64,000 nt of DNA. Origin: Tetrahymena thermophila SB210 (taxonomy: Eukaryota; Ciliophora; Oligohymenophorea; Hymenostomatida; Tetrahymenidae). Within the stretch, counting starts at the first letter, position 1. Each line of letters begins with the position of its first letter. A program made the translations under genes and the position numbers. The stretch covers positions 62,001 to 126,000 of the forward strand of contig NW_002476426.1 of NCBI RefSeq assembly GCF_000189635.1. Reading direction: 5' to 3'. The notes below the pieces were generated by a model that did no database searches, was not told where the DNA came from, and was given only the letters and a program-made list of their open reading frames with translations. Shown here piece by piece: positions 12,009 through 24,185 of this stretch.

Positions 12009-13063
12009 TCAATTTTATATAAACAGCTTTATGACCATATTTTAATCACTTTTTATATTAGTAACAGGACATTTTTTATTATTTTTAACAAACTCTGTTA
12101 TACAACTATAGCAGAATACATATCCTGAAGAGTTTAATACGCTTGGATTTCTCAATTTTCCTTTACATAAAATACAGAAGTTTTATGATTATTAAGAAGC
12201 TCTTTGCTATTAAGCAGATAATTAAATAGGAGGAGGAATACTTTCATTGTAACTAATATTTTTAGCATTTTATTATCCTCTTTATTGTGAAGACCTAAAA
12301 TACCAATCGAATCCTTGTAATCCCAAGTATAGCATAAAAATTGAGTATCTCCTCATGAAATCTGCAAAGTTTCCAAAAGAACTTTAAGAATTACTTTATT
12401 ATTAATTTTAAGGAGGCTTTCTGCTGAGATTGTTTTTAACCAAGTAATAATCTAAGTTGTAAAACTTTGATTGAGGATTGAGAAGATATTTTGCATTCAA
12501 AATTATATTTATTGCACGAAATATCGTAACTAATGTAGGATATGCTTATCTAAATATCTCCTATTTTTTACTCAATATATCATGGTTAGCTAATTTTGCT
12601 TTAATGTCGTTAAATATCCTATCTAGCTTTGCTTTTATGTATGGCACTAATGTCTAAATTAAAACTGCAAATATTTTAGATTTTTTAGATGGACTTTCTC
12701 CATCAAGAGTAAACCTTTTTAAGTCAAAAAAAAATTCTGCATAAGTTGAATCGTGAACAAATAAATAGTAGGATTAAAGTAGCGATTCAGAGATTAATAG
12801 TATTTCATCTTTGAAATATCTTAATTTAACTAAGCTTAAAACTCTATCAAATACTATATTCACCACATAATGGTAAGCGCCTCTAAAATACCTATTTTAT
12901 AATAAATTTTTTGATCAATTTCTCATTTTTTGATTTATTATTATTTCATAATTGCATCTTTAAAAAGTAAATTAAAATCTAATTTTTCTAATTACTCTTC
13001 AAACTTTTCGACAGACAGATGCTCAAAGTAATGCACTTTTTAGTCTAAAACTCTTGATTCCAT
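12009..13063 (-). CDS. PEX12: Peroxin-12 (peroxisomal RING-family import protein)
   Basis: PEX12 with PEX2 and PEX10 forms the peroxisomal membrane ubiquitin-ligase complex that recycles the import receptor PEX5. Exons 12996-13063 and 12009-12891 close in phase to 316 residues (human about 359). The intron contains an in-frame TGA on read-through, so it must be spliced. Seen: the N-terminal Pex2/Pex12 helical region with YFRGAYHYVVN, DLKRF and LVPYIKAKLDRI; LQGFDWYFRS before the RING; and a C-terminal degenerate RING with Cys at about 262, 265, 283, 286 and 297, including SSGYVFCYSCITEFV and CPVTN. Like other PEX12 proteins it lacks part of the eight classical RING ligands. Recognition rests on the characteristic SGYVFCY...CPVT block. 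Indicates peroxisomes in the organism. Confidence 0.92.
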
Positions 13064-13773
13064 TTTGCTTACTATAATAAGTATAAAGTGTTCCTATTAT
13101 TTACTATATTGAAGATTGATATAATTTTTGAAATCAGAAATATTCCTAATTTAACAAATTGTTTCGCATATTAAAGCTTATATCTGATTAAATTACGATA
13201 TGAATTCTTTAAAATTATTAATTTAAATTAAAATATTCATTAATAATCAGAATGATCTAGATAATTAAAATCAACTACTCTACGTAAGTAATCTGAATTC
13301 AATACAAGTACTTTATTTTTCCATTGAATTTCTATAATTATTCTATCAAGTATTGTTAATTTTATAAATTAAATGATATTCTAAAAGAATGAAAGAATAA
13401 ATATCCTTCAAATTAAAACCTTTTCTTTTCTTCAAAACTTAGCCTATAAATAATCAAATTTTCTTTATTTGGAAAGAAATTTATGAATTTTATGATCTAT
13501 ATTGCCTGCTTAAAGCTTAAATAAATTAAGCCGACAATTTTTGTGGTAGATAAATACATATCTAGCTTTATTTTAATTTTGAAATTAATTGATGAATAAA
13601 TAAATTTTTTAAGTGAAGTTAATTCTATTTTTGTTTTATAAGGGAAAAAATATTAATTAAATGATAATTAAAATTAATAAAAACTAATAAAACTTATATC
13701 TGCTAGCAATATTTATAAAAAGTATTAACAATTAATAATTTCAGAATAATTTTCAATTCATTCATATTTTAGA
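13064..13773. other. Divergent intergenic region
   Basis: Separates PEX12 (-) from the next gene (+) and must contain both promoters. AT-rich; no specific motif or exon recognised. Confidence 0.5.
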
Positions 13774-14772
13774 ATGTAGCATGATAAGAGTATGCAGAAT
13801 AAACAGTTTTTAAAGGAAGAATTATCTTAATACTTAAAAGAGAAAAAGCAACTTTCTTAGTTTTCTTATAATTTGAGAGCTATTTAAAATAAAGGTATAT
13901 TAATTCTTTCAAATTTATCACTTTTTCAGCTATATCATTTTTTAGATAGCATTTCAGAGTTCAGAAGATTTATCTCAGTTCCTAACAGTTAGCTAACAAC
14001 AAGCTTAAATTTAGGTCAGGTAGATTTAATCTTAGCAATAGTTCTCACTAAAAAAAATCAAATTCATTTATTTTTAAAAAATACTTAGAATAGCACTAAG
14101 CATTCTTAAGGATTATCACCTAAAGTAGAACAATCCCCATATTTGAAAAATAATAAATCGTCAATCTTTAACTTTTATAGAAATGACTCTCTTATCAACA
14201 AGCATTAAAAGCCATAGGATATTTTTAAAAGTACTATAAAATTAAAAACAGAAGGAGTAGATATGATAACTCCAGCATATTCACCAAAAAAAGAACCTCT
14301 CAAATAAGAAAGCAATTAAAAGCAAGATTAACTAAAACTACCACCAATTAATAATAAAAAAAAAAGTAAATTAAATTAATTAGAAACTACATATTGTGTT
14401 AAAACGTAATATAATTAATTAACTCTTAATAAATAATACTAAATAGATAAGATAGGTCCTAATTTATCTTTAAATCTAAAACACCTGCTTATAGAATCAC
14501 CATATACAAAGCAAATTAAAAAATATGAAATGATTTTTTAAAAGAAAGTATTGTCAAAGAGAAATCATAATTTTGGGAACTCAGTTGATTAAGTAAAATT
14601 AAGCGATTAAGAGAAAAAAAGTGAGTAATAATCTGTGTAAATAAATGAATAAGTTTAAGAATAAAAGAAATAAATTGAGAGTGATACTTAATAATATTAA
14701 CAATAGGAATCTGAAGGTGAAAAACACTAAAATAACTAGCATGAGAATTAAGCACATCAAAATTCTTAATGA
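13774..14772 (+). CDS. Hypothetical Gln/Lys-rich protein, two exons
   Basis: Not recognised. Exons 13774-13894 and 13946-14772 close in phase to 315 residues. The start MQHDKSMQ uses the first in-frame ATG; a second in-frame ATG lies at 13792. The first ~120 residues look folded (a charged helix, then VDLILAIVL). The remainder is polar and low in complexity (Gln, Lys, Asn, Ser) and the last ~80 residues are Gln/Glu-rich. No signal peptide, membrane span or catalytic motif was seen. The splice join and uninterrupted ciliate-code frame support a real gene. Confidence 0.65.
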
Positions 14773-16075
14773 TAAAAACAAAATATTTTATTTAAAGTTA
14801 AAAATTATAAATATTTATTTTAATTTTTTCAAATAAGCTTTTATTAATTATTAAATTATTATAATTGTTCATGCTTCAAAAATTTTTAATTTATAATAAA
14901 TGTAATATTTAATTTTTTATAAATTTCAACTATTATTTAAAATATATTTAATTCACAAAAAATCTTTTCAAAATAATTATTTTATTTCAAAAAAAATTAA
15001 TTAAGTATTTATTTAAAAATTAATAAATCGAATCATTAAGAAATGTTCATCATCAAAATAATAAAAATTTTTAACAGTTTATCAATTTTATTTAATTTTT
15101 GTAAAATAATTTTGTTGAAAAAGAGGTTACCTGTAAATATATTAAATTAATAGTGTAAATTATTCAAAAAAAATAATTAATTTTCATTTAAATATCTATC
15201 AATAATTTTTAAATTTTATATAAATTTCAATTTTAGCAGCCTTTTGAACTACAGCTCCTCTGTTTTATTATCCCATATAATTATTAGCATTTAGTATGAG
15301 AACTTATTTTAAATATTAAAAAATTTTTTTTGTGTGTACTAATGAGTAAATGTTGCTTATTTTTTGATATCCTTCTTTATAATATTTTTTCTCTCTCTAA
15401 ATTCAGCAAAAAATTTAGATAATTTTTAATTACTCTTTTCTTTACTTAAAAATGACAGATCATTTTTGATAAATAAATTATCTTACACTTATTTTAGATA
15501 TTTTATTTTCAGTTAAAAAAATGAAATCTTCTTAATATACTCTCTTTTTAGAGAAAGAACATTCATTTAGTAAGTTTGATAAGGTTTTATAAAAAATTAT
15601 ATTAGAATTATAAGAAAATTTGATTGGTAAATGAGTTTGATTAATTATTCTTAAGTCTATATATATAGAAATTTTGTAATAATTTAATTATTTTTTTTTA
15701 ATTCAAAATATTTAATAATTATTAATTTCTATTTTATGAAATAGAAAAATAAAAAACAAAAAAATCAATAAAGATAAAAATCCAGAAAGGAAATAATTTT
15801 ATTTTATAAAATTAAAAATTAATATTTCTAAAGCTTAGAGTTTTTTGTTTGAAGTATATTAATTTCAAACATAAATTAAACAGTAATTATTCTAATACTT
15901 TTTCTTAATTATTTTCTTCTAATTAAAAAAAATAGAATACCTAAATAAATTAAAAAATATTTGACAAATTTTCCTTTAAAATAAAAAGAAAATTTATTAA
16001 TAATTTTTTTCTTTTCCAATTTATGTTCATTCGAAAGAGATTTCTTAAATTAATAAATTTTAAACAAGTAACTGG
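14773..16075. other. Convergent intergenic spacer
   Basis: About 1.3 kb of AT-rich sequence between two gene 3' ends, with many poly-A and poly-T runs. No exon, RNA gene or repeat family recognised. Confidence 0.5.
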
Positions 16076-17164
16076 TCACTATAAGCTTAAATTTTAAATA
16101 TTCTAGAGAGATTCTTCATATTCTTTAATTATTTTTTATAAAATATCTGTGACTGATTTTTCTTGAATGCATTCTAGAGATTAGCCACTCCATAATGATA
16201 AATATTCAGAATTTCCAGCTTAATTACTATATGCTCTAATATCTTTCGACAAAGCGTTTTGTATAGGGTATGGTTGTATTGGTTCTCCCATAGAAGCACT
16301 TTTATTCATTTATTCTATTAACTGATTTTTTACACCTCTTGCTTTTTTCCCAGAAATTACTTCAGTGATTACTGTTTACTTTCCTTGTGACCTTAATAAG
16401 GCATCTTTGTAGGCTCTAGAAGCACTACTCTCCTGAGACACTAAAAATGCAGTGCCTATAAAAGCTGCTTAAGCTCCAAGAATTCTGCATGACAGTAACC
16501 CTTCCCCAGTAGCAATACCACCTGCAGCAAAATAAGGTATTTTAAGCTTTTACTTTGCAACTTATAGTAAACTCATGAGCCCTACTTCATCTGATTAATC
16601 TTAAATTATGAAAGAACCTCTGTGTCCACCAGCTTCACTCCCTTATAAGACAACAGAATCTAGATTAGCCCTCTCAATCTCCAAGGCTTCTTAGATATTA
16701 GTAGCTGTACCAATTACATGAATACCTTTTGAGTGCATATATTAAACAAGCTTTTAATCAGGTATCCCAAACGTAAAGCTGATAATTGGAATACAATACC
16801 TAACAGCAAGCTCAATTTTTTGCTCAATTTCCTCATTTAATGAAACATTAATTTATTTTTATGAATTTTACAAACCAGCTTACATCTCAAGGTTAATTAA
16901 GGTTGATTATTTTTTTGCTTGTAAGTTTTGGATAGTTTAAGATAAAAAAATATTGATTCCAAAAGGTTATTTAGTTTTTTATTTTGTTTCAATTATTTAT
17001 TTTTCTAAAACTGAAGCTGAGACATAACCAGAGGCAAGAAAACCTAAAGCATCAGAGTTGCAAACAGAACTTACTAAATTAGGGTTAGTTATTCCACCTG
17101 CCATAGGTGCCTATATAATAGGATATTTTATCCCAAATAGCTGCTTCAATAAATGATTTTTCAT
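16076..17164 (-). CDS. Nitronate monooxygenase (2-nitropropane dioxygenase family), intronless
   Basis: FMN-dependent TIM-barrel enzyme that oxidises alkyl nitronates such as propionate-3-nitronate, a toxic metabolite. A single uninterrupted frame of 362 residues, ATG at 17162-17164, TGA at 16076-16078. Seen: IIQAPMAGGITNP at the N-terminus, GFLASGYVS, PFGINIF, SFTFGIP, the class signature QGSEAGGHRG at about 174-183 with the probable catalytic His at 181, the phosphate-binding AAGGIATGEG near 213-222, and GAQAAFIGTAFL. Near the end YLSLWSGQ matches the C-terminal motif of bacterial class I enzymes. It is one of only two genes here without an intron, while its codons (many TAA/TAG Gln) are fully ciliate-adapted. 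Acquisition from bacteria is possible but not shown. No targeting peptide is obvious. Confidence 0.94.
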
Positions 17165-17852
17165 AATTTTTATTTGTAATTTCAATTTTTAATTAAATTT
17201 TTGCAAAATATAATTATAAAAATACAACTAAATTTTCTCTAAATTTAATAAAAATTAAAATACAATTAAAGAAAGAAAGAAATAAGCAAGATATTTAGCT
17301 TATTTATTTTTTATTTTGATTGGTTCTGATTTTTAATAAACAATAATAATACAGCTAAAAAGAATATTTATTATTTTTGATAAAATATGTAAAATTTATA
17401 TTTTTTATTAATTGATTGATTTACTTCAAATAAATAAAAAAAACAGATAATCATTTTTCAAAAAAATTTATAATAACAAATTTTATTCTATTTAACTAAA
17501 ATATTCGATTTGAGTAATATCTTCCATGTTAAAAGAATATTAATATTAATTGATTGATTAAAAGTGTTATTTGATGCATGCAGTTTTATTTTATATTAAA
17601 AGAAATAGTAAATAAATCTAATAATTATTGATAAAGGTTTGAGAGATAAATACTCTAATTAATTCTACAAGAAAATAATAAATATTTAGCATCAATTTCA
17701 AAGAAATTCCTCAATTTTTAATAGCCTAACAATAACAAAATTTATTCTATGTAAAACAAAGTAAATAGATTAAATTATCAGCATATTTCAACATAATTGA
17801 ATTCATATCCTGCCGAATATCATTTGATTTTAATTTACAATTATTAGTATAA
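17165..17852. other. Divergent intergenic region
   Basis: Between nitronate monooxygenase (-) and the CCDC177-like gene (+); must hold both promoters. AT-rich, no motif recognised. Confidence 0.5.
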
Positions 17853-20574
17853 ATGATATCAAATTGTTAATTAAATAGGTAGAAAATTTGAATTTAGATA
17901 ACTTTAATTAGAATTCTAGTAAATACCCAATATTGAACAGTCCACGTTCATTGGAAGCATGTCGTCGCTAAGGTATAAACCCTGAAGATCTTATCATAAA
18001 AACATTAGAAGATATGAAAGTTTACTTTCCTGACAAAATTAAAGATAAAAAGCATTTAGAATAAAAGCTTGCTTACTATGAAGAGAAAAGAAAGGTTAAG
18101 CTTTAGCTTGCAAAAGAAGAAAGGACTTTAATTAAAGAGCAAGAAAAATAGGGATTAATTATATTTGATGAGTTAGGAAATGCTAAAGTATTTGTTTACT
18201 TTTATTCAAATTTAATATTGAAATTAATCTACTGAATGCTATTCAAATTAAGTTACAAAGTTTATTATAAAATATAAAAATTCAGTACACAGGAATGACT
18301 GGTTCGAAATTCCATGGCTCTAAGCAGGGGAACTCTTCATTAATAGAAAGAGAAAAGAAATAGCTCGAAAAAATTAGATTTAGACAAGTAAGCTATATTT
18401 TTGTTTTGTTTTTATAGATTAAAAAATGAATAAATAAAATTATTTAATGTAGCTTTAATGTAGTTAGTTATACTTTCTAATTATTTATTAAACCTAATTA
18501 TAAATATAGCAAAAAGAAATAGAATAAATGATGGACTACGAAATAAAAATGTAAGAAATCAGATAATAAAATGAAGAAAAAATGAGAATTGATTAAGAGA
18601 GGGAACAGCAAAGATAAAGAGAACTTTAAGAAAAACGCAAAAAGGTTAAGATTTTATTATTAAAATGATAAGAAAATATAATTTAAACAATAAAAAAGTA
18701 AGAAGAAATTAGAAAATAAATGGAGCTTGAAAGATAAATTAGAAATGAAGCTGAATAGCAACGTTTAAGAGAGAAAGAAATAGAAATGGAATAAAGGGAC
18801 TTAGAAAGATAGTAGTAAGAAGAGTAAAAAAAGAAAGAACATTAGTAGTTATTATTAAAAAAAGAAGAAGAGAGAAAAATAAAACAAGAAGAATTCAAAA
18901 AAAGTGTTGAAGAGAAATTTGAAGCCTAATAAAGTTTAATTTTATCAAAGAAATAATAAATGGAATAAAAAAATGAAATAAGAAAAAAAGTAATTTTATT
19001 TATTATTTACTGTTATTCAATTTTTAAAAATTAAATCCTTATAAAAACAAGGTATTAGAAGAAAAAAATAGAGTTAGAGCTGAATAAGCTGAACAAAAGA
19101 GACTATCTTAGGAAAGAAAACTTAAAGCAGCTAAAGATAAAAGTGAGCAGGAACTCTAAAAAATAAAAGATGAGTTTATGAAGAAAGAAATGCTCAATGA
19201 ATAAAAGAGATTATAATTTGAAGAAGAAAGACAAAAAAGAATAGAAGAAAATAAATTACAAGCATAAAAGCACTAGGAACAAATTGCTGAAGTTCTTGTA
19301 TAAATTATATTATAGTTATAAATAAGTATTTACCTACTTATTAATAATTAATTTCCTATTTAATTATATAGGAGAAAATGAGGAAGTTAGAAGAGGAAAA
19401 GAAGATGAGCTACTTATACAAAATATAAGAAGCTGAAGAGAGAAAAGCAGAACTTGATAAAATTGCTGAAGAAGAAAACCAGAAAAAAAAAATAGAAGAG
19501 TAGGAAAAATAATAAAAAAGAATTTAAGTAAAGGAACTAAATAATCATCTCCTATTTGAAAAAACATAAAACTATATGAACAAACTAAATCAAAAAGAAG
19601 AAAATGTTACTAAGATTTAACAAAAGCGTTAAGAAGAATTAATGGATAAAATAAATAATGATAATCTTAAGAGATTTGATAGAAGAGACACTGTTGATAG
19701 AATTTAGCGTTAACATAATTATTAAAAGATGGTTTTAATGGAAAAAATCAATGACAAAATGCTCAGAGCTACTTCTATATAGTACATTCTTTATAAACAA
19801 TTTTAAATTTAACATTTTTTTATTCATTTAACAGGGATGAAAGAAGCTAATTGCTACTTTAAAGGCAGTTTATGAGATAGGAAATTGAAAAATAAAAAAA
19901 ACTAATTGCTATAAAAATGGAAAAAGTTAAATTAGGAAAAGTAATTTTATCACATTTTGAGTTTAATTTATAACTTTTATTTTTTAATTTAATAAGATGA
20001 ATCCTAATGACATAATAAATGAGTTTAAAAGTTCTACTGGTAGTGTACTATTTTCAGGCTCAATTGATAATTTAAATAAAACTTATCCCAATAAAAGCGT
20101 GACAGAATCACCTTAAAACAAGAAAAGAAGTATTTTAATTAGATTAATAAATTTAATTTAAAATAATAATTCTAAATTAGAGCTGATTGAATCTACAAGG
20201 GACAAAAAAGTTTAGACTTCAATCAAGCCTGTTTCAGTCCCTAATGATGCTTCAGAGAAAGAAGTTAACAAAATCATATCTGAGCTTAAGTAAAAGTAAA
20301 ATGTAGAAATGCTTAGACTATTAGAAGAAGAATAAGACAATGAATACAAGAGAGAAAAGATGTTGTAAGAAATATAAGATCCCAAAGAAAAATAAAAAGC
20401 AGAAAAAATCTATTAAAGTGAAAGATCAAAAGGATAAGCTAGAATATAAAAGCTAACAGAGTAATTAATTTATTAAAATAATTTTTAAATTAATATTTTA
20501 TAATTTTTAAAACAAGTCAACACTTTGAAGAAATTATGAAGATAAGAAGATAATACGCTGGCATTTAAAATTGA
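17853..20574 (+). CDS. CCDC177-like coiled-coil protein
   Basis: Exons 17853-17878, 17920-18187, 18286-18387, 18510-18644, 18699-18989, 19052-19297, 19372-19781, 19835-19940, 19997-20460 and 20517-20574 close in phase to 701 residues, close to vertebrate CCDC177 (about 700). The N-terminal block SKYPILNSPRSLEACRRQG followed by NPEDL matches the hallmark of CCDC177 (SPRSLEAC then a Pro/Glu/Leu stretch), as recalled from the family. Then YTGMTGSKFHGSK and a roughly 450-residue coiled coil dominated by Glu, Gln, Lys and Arg. The C-terminal part is less regular (KSSTGSVLFSGS). Exon 1 rests on a 41-base intron; without it the conserved motif has no in-frame ATG upstream, so this start is an inference. 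Molecular role unknown; a ciliary or cytoskeletal role is likely. Confidence 0.8.
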
Positions 20575-21769
20575 AGCGTAGAGTTTTTATTAAAAAACAA
20601 AGTTTTTACATTTATTAATTATTCCGTTTTCATAAATATATAATCATATATAATCTTTTTATAGCTATTAAATTCTTTTAGTAAGCTAACCTTACAAAAT
20701 CCATAGAAAAAAGAATATTTGGCTTTTCAAAAAATTTAGTTTTTAAAATAAAGTTTGATTATTTTTAAATAGATAATTTACTTATTTGCCGAACTAATTA
20801 ATTTGATTTTGAATTAATTTTTTTAATTTTATTTTGATTAATATTTAAATTAAAAAAACTCTAAAAGCTTTATATAAGATACTTTTATCTACTATGTTAA
20901 TAAATTTTTATAATTTTAACTTATTTAATTATGGGATGATCTATTTACTGTTAATTAATAATTTTATTATCAGATAAAATAAAGATATTTCTTAAAGCTG
21001 TTGAATTAGATTTTTATTTTCAAATTTTACATTGATATTATTAAAGATAGAAATTATGGAAATATTTATTAATATTAATAACAAAATTTTAGCAATAAAT
21101 AACATTAAAAAGTGCAAATTATATTTTAAAATCTTTAATATTAGAATAAAAGCTTTTATTCTAAAGCAAATTCTTTAAGTATTGATTCAAAAAAGATTTA
21201 GCTTACATTTATTATCAAATTAAATTTTAATTAGGGTGGAAACATAAAAGACAACACTAAAATTTCTTCATATATTTTTTCATTTTTTATAACTTAGTAA
21301 ATTTTAACAACTCAAATCATAGATATTTAACTTTACAAAAGTCTATTAACGGTTTTAGTTAATAAAAATTTTTTTAGAAGAATTTAGGAATTATTAAAAT
21401 AATAATTAGATATTGAAAAATATTTACTTTGTTGAACTTTTAAAAGTAAAACAGTAAATAAATTAAAGTTTTAAATAAATATTACAAATATTTAAATTCA
21501 GTTAAAATATAAATTATCCAGGTTATTTTGAGCAATTAATGAGAGAAGGAATGAACAAAATCTTATTTAAACCAAATATATATAATGAAAGGACATTATT
21601 TATAATGAAAATTTATATTTAATTATTTATTTGTATTTATATGTCTAATATTTATTACTTTTAATTTAATTAGCAGTGCTTTTGTAGAAATATTATCTGT
21701 TAATTAATTAATAAATTACTTACTTTTTTTTATCAAAAACGTTTTAAACCTTTAAGAAAATCAATTTAA
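20575..21769. other. Convergent intergenic spacer
   Basis: About 1.2 kb of AT-rich sequence between two convergent 3' ends. No exon or RNA gene recognised. Confidence 0.5.
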
Positions 21770-22720
21770 TCAATATTTTTTATTGCAAGTCAATGAATAT
21801 AAATGTTGTCTAATGTTTTAGTATTTAGTGACAGCCTCCTCAGCATCAGTAAAATTGCATATATCGTAATCTATTTCATCTTCACTTTCGCTTTCTTAGT
21901 CTTCTCTCACTACTGGAATTATCATTTAAGCATGAGTATTTTATTTTTTATTTTTCTTTTAAGGATTATATCCACTAGAAGTTTTAACTTCTGATTTCTT
22001 AGCTGATTTAGGAGATTAGCTTTTGTTTCTAGGATCAGAAGGCTATACTTCTTCATTTGCCTTAAAAACTACTGAAAGCTTCATATTTGGCTCTTTTTTT
22101 TTCTTATCTTCTTCAGCTTTGGGTTTTGTGGTTTATGCTTCCTTTTTCTTAGCAAAAGTTTGCTCTCTTTGTTCAGGAACTGAAAATATAGAGCCTTCTT
22201 CTTAACCAAAAGATTTTTTATTTCTAGATAACAAAAATTATTTTTTCTCTTCCTATTTTTTAAATTTAATAATACTTTTTATAGTCAACATAAAAATAAC
22301 TTGTCAGAATTGATAAAAATCATAAAAGATAACATTTTATTCAAAAATTTAGTAATTAATTTTCTAAAAATTACCTTCAATCTATCATCTTCTTGCTTTT
22401 TAAGTTTATTTTCTTTCTCGATAATTGCGGCTCTTTCAACTATTGTTTTTTAAAATTTATCTAACTTCTCTTACTTCTTGGATTCTCTAAGCATGGATTT
22501 CTACATTTCTTGCTAAGCCAATATCTGTTAAGAATTGATTAATAAGAATTTGATTATATTATAAATACTAAAATATTACTTCTGCATTATTTAACTATTA
22601 ATTTTCGTTTGATCTTATAATTTAAGTCTTAGTAACAGATAAAGGCTGGTTAACTTCCATATTTATGTTAGTGAGTCCAGGCCTAACTTTTAATTAATCA
22701 ACGTTTGATCCAACAAACAT
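21770..22720 (-). CDS. Hypothetical charged protein, three exons
   Basis: Not recognised. Exons 22580-22720, 22375-22524 and 21770-22252 join in phase 0 to 257 residues. Order: a short N-terminal region (VDQLKVRPGLTNINMEV); a coiled-coil helix with QEMQKSMLRESKKQEKLDKF and an ERAAIIEKENKLKKQEDD stretch; a Lys/Glu/Pro-rich disordered middle (KKKEAQTTKPKAEEDKKKK, NKSQSPKSAKKSE); an acidic segment EDQESESEDEIDYD; and a conserved-looking C-terminal helix TDAEEAVTKYQNIRQHLYSL. No membrane or signal segment. All three exon phases agree, so the gene is probably real. Confidence 0.7.
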
Positions 22721-23371
22721 TTCTTTCTAAAATTAAATATTTCTGTTTCTTAATTTACTGAATTTTTTGCTTTTGCAAATTTAAAAATTATCTTTTTGAT
22801 CTTTAATTTATAATTCAAAAAAATCTAAGATATTTAATTGAATTGTTTGATACAAAATAAAATAGCAAAAGAGATGGTAAATATTATTTGTTTATTTATT
22901 TAAAAGTTTGCTTCAAATTAAAAGGATTGGTTATGTTATCGTTATATACATCTATGAATAATAAAATAGTTTGTTAGGAATTTGCAATAAAGCATAGTTT
23001 AAAAATGAGCATCTTAGATATACTTGTGATATGACAGCACATTAAGTTTATTAAATTGTTAATAAATATATCTATAAATCTATTTCAGTAAAATTAATTT
23101 ATAATTATAAAAGAATTATTTAGAAATAAGAATAAATAAGGAGACACAACATAAAATTATTTATATTAAAGATTAAAATCATAGCTATATATATACATGA
23201 TCAATTTATGAAATTAATTATTGTCCAACCTTGGATTTTCTTATATTTGTTTAAGTTAGTAATTTAAATCCCTGATGGTTAGGAAGGTAGATAGATAGAT
23301 AAATAGAAATTTAGTTGAACTTCTATCTAAGTTAAAATTTATTAGCTTTGAAATGATTTATTTTAATTTAT
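22721..23371. other. Intergenic spacer with short TAGA microsatellite
   Basis: Between two minus-strand genes. AT-rich, with a TAGA-type microsatellite near 23287-23305. No exon recognised. It must hold the 3' UTR of the right-hand gene and the promoter of the left-hand gene. Confidence 0.5.
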
Positions 23372-24185
23372 TCAGTCATCATAGTCTCCACCACCACTTT
23401 CATCATTTATATTATCATCATCAATGTTAGCTAACTCCTCAAAAGACTTTTATTTAAAAATAGATTTATTATCCTTTAAACATTTACTTATTTAAATTTA
23501 CCTCATCTTCATTGAAATTATCTTTTTCCTATTCTTCTTATTCTTGCTTTTCTTTTTTCTTTTTGTCCTTAGTCTTTTCTTCCTTCTTTAATTCTTTTTT
23601 TATGGCTTTTTTAGCTATTATTATTATTATAAAAATTAAGTATGTTAAGTAACTCAGTCAGCCATAATTTATATGTTTTTTAAATATTATAATAATAAAT
23701 TTAAAAGTATTACAATTTTTTTATTCAACATATTAAATTATATCAGAGATTGTCCATCCTCTTGAATGCTACTTTTAAATTTATTTTGATTTATCTAGTA
23801 ACTCTTCAGGAATCTATGTCTTGTATTTTCTTTTAAGGTAATTAATAAAACTATGTCTGTCTTTCTTTAACTCTGCTTCTTCTTCCTTTGATCTTACTGT
23901 ATTTTATGTCTAGAAAAGAATTCTGTCGTAGCCTCTTTGCCTCTTTTTTCTCATAATTATAGACTTAATTGCTAATTTTTTATCTTCTGTAGAAATACTA
24001 TAAGATCCTGAAGAAACCTTAACATTCTGATTAGAATAACAAAAATTTTTAAATAATGCTAAAATGGTATTATATTTATTAAATTGATGTTTTACAGGCA
24101 ATTCTCTCATATCTATGTAATCTTGCTTAATAAAATTATATATGCGAGCAGGTCTTAAATTTTTTTCTTCTACTTATTCTGTCAT
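23372..24185 (-). CDS. Basic protein with acidic C-terminal tail; RPC7/Rpc31-like architecture (tentative)
   Basis: Exons 23714-24185, 23502-23614 and 23372-23446 close in phase to 219 residues. Read-through of intron 1 meets TGA, so splicing is required. The N-terminus has RPARIYNFIKQDYIDMRELP followed by a helix. The centre is basic (MRKKRQRGYDRILF, DRHSFINYLKRKYKTQIPEE). Then comes a Lys/Glu block and an acidic tail ending DDDNINDESGGGDYDD. A Pro-containing N-terminus, a helical middle and an acidic Asp/Gly/Tyr tail recall RNA polymerase III subunit RPC7/Rpc31, but I saw no diagnostic motif and treat this only as a hypothesis. It could equally be another nuclear protein with an acidic tail. 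Confidence 0.68.
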
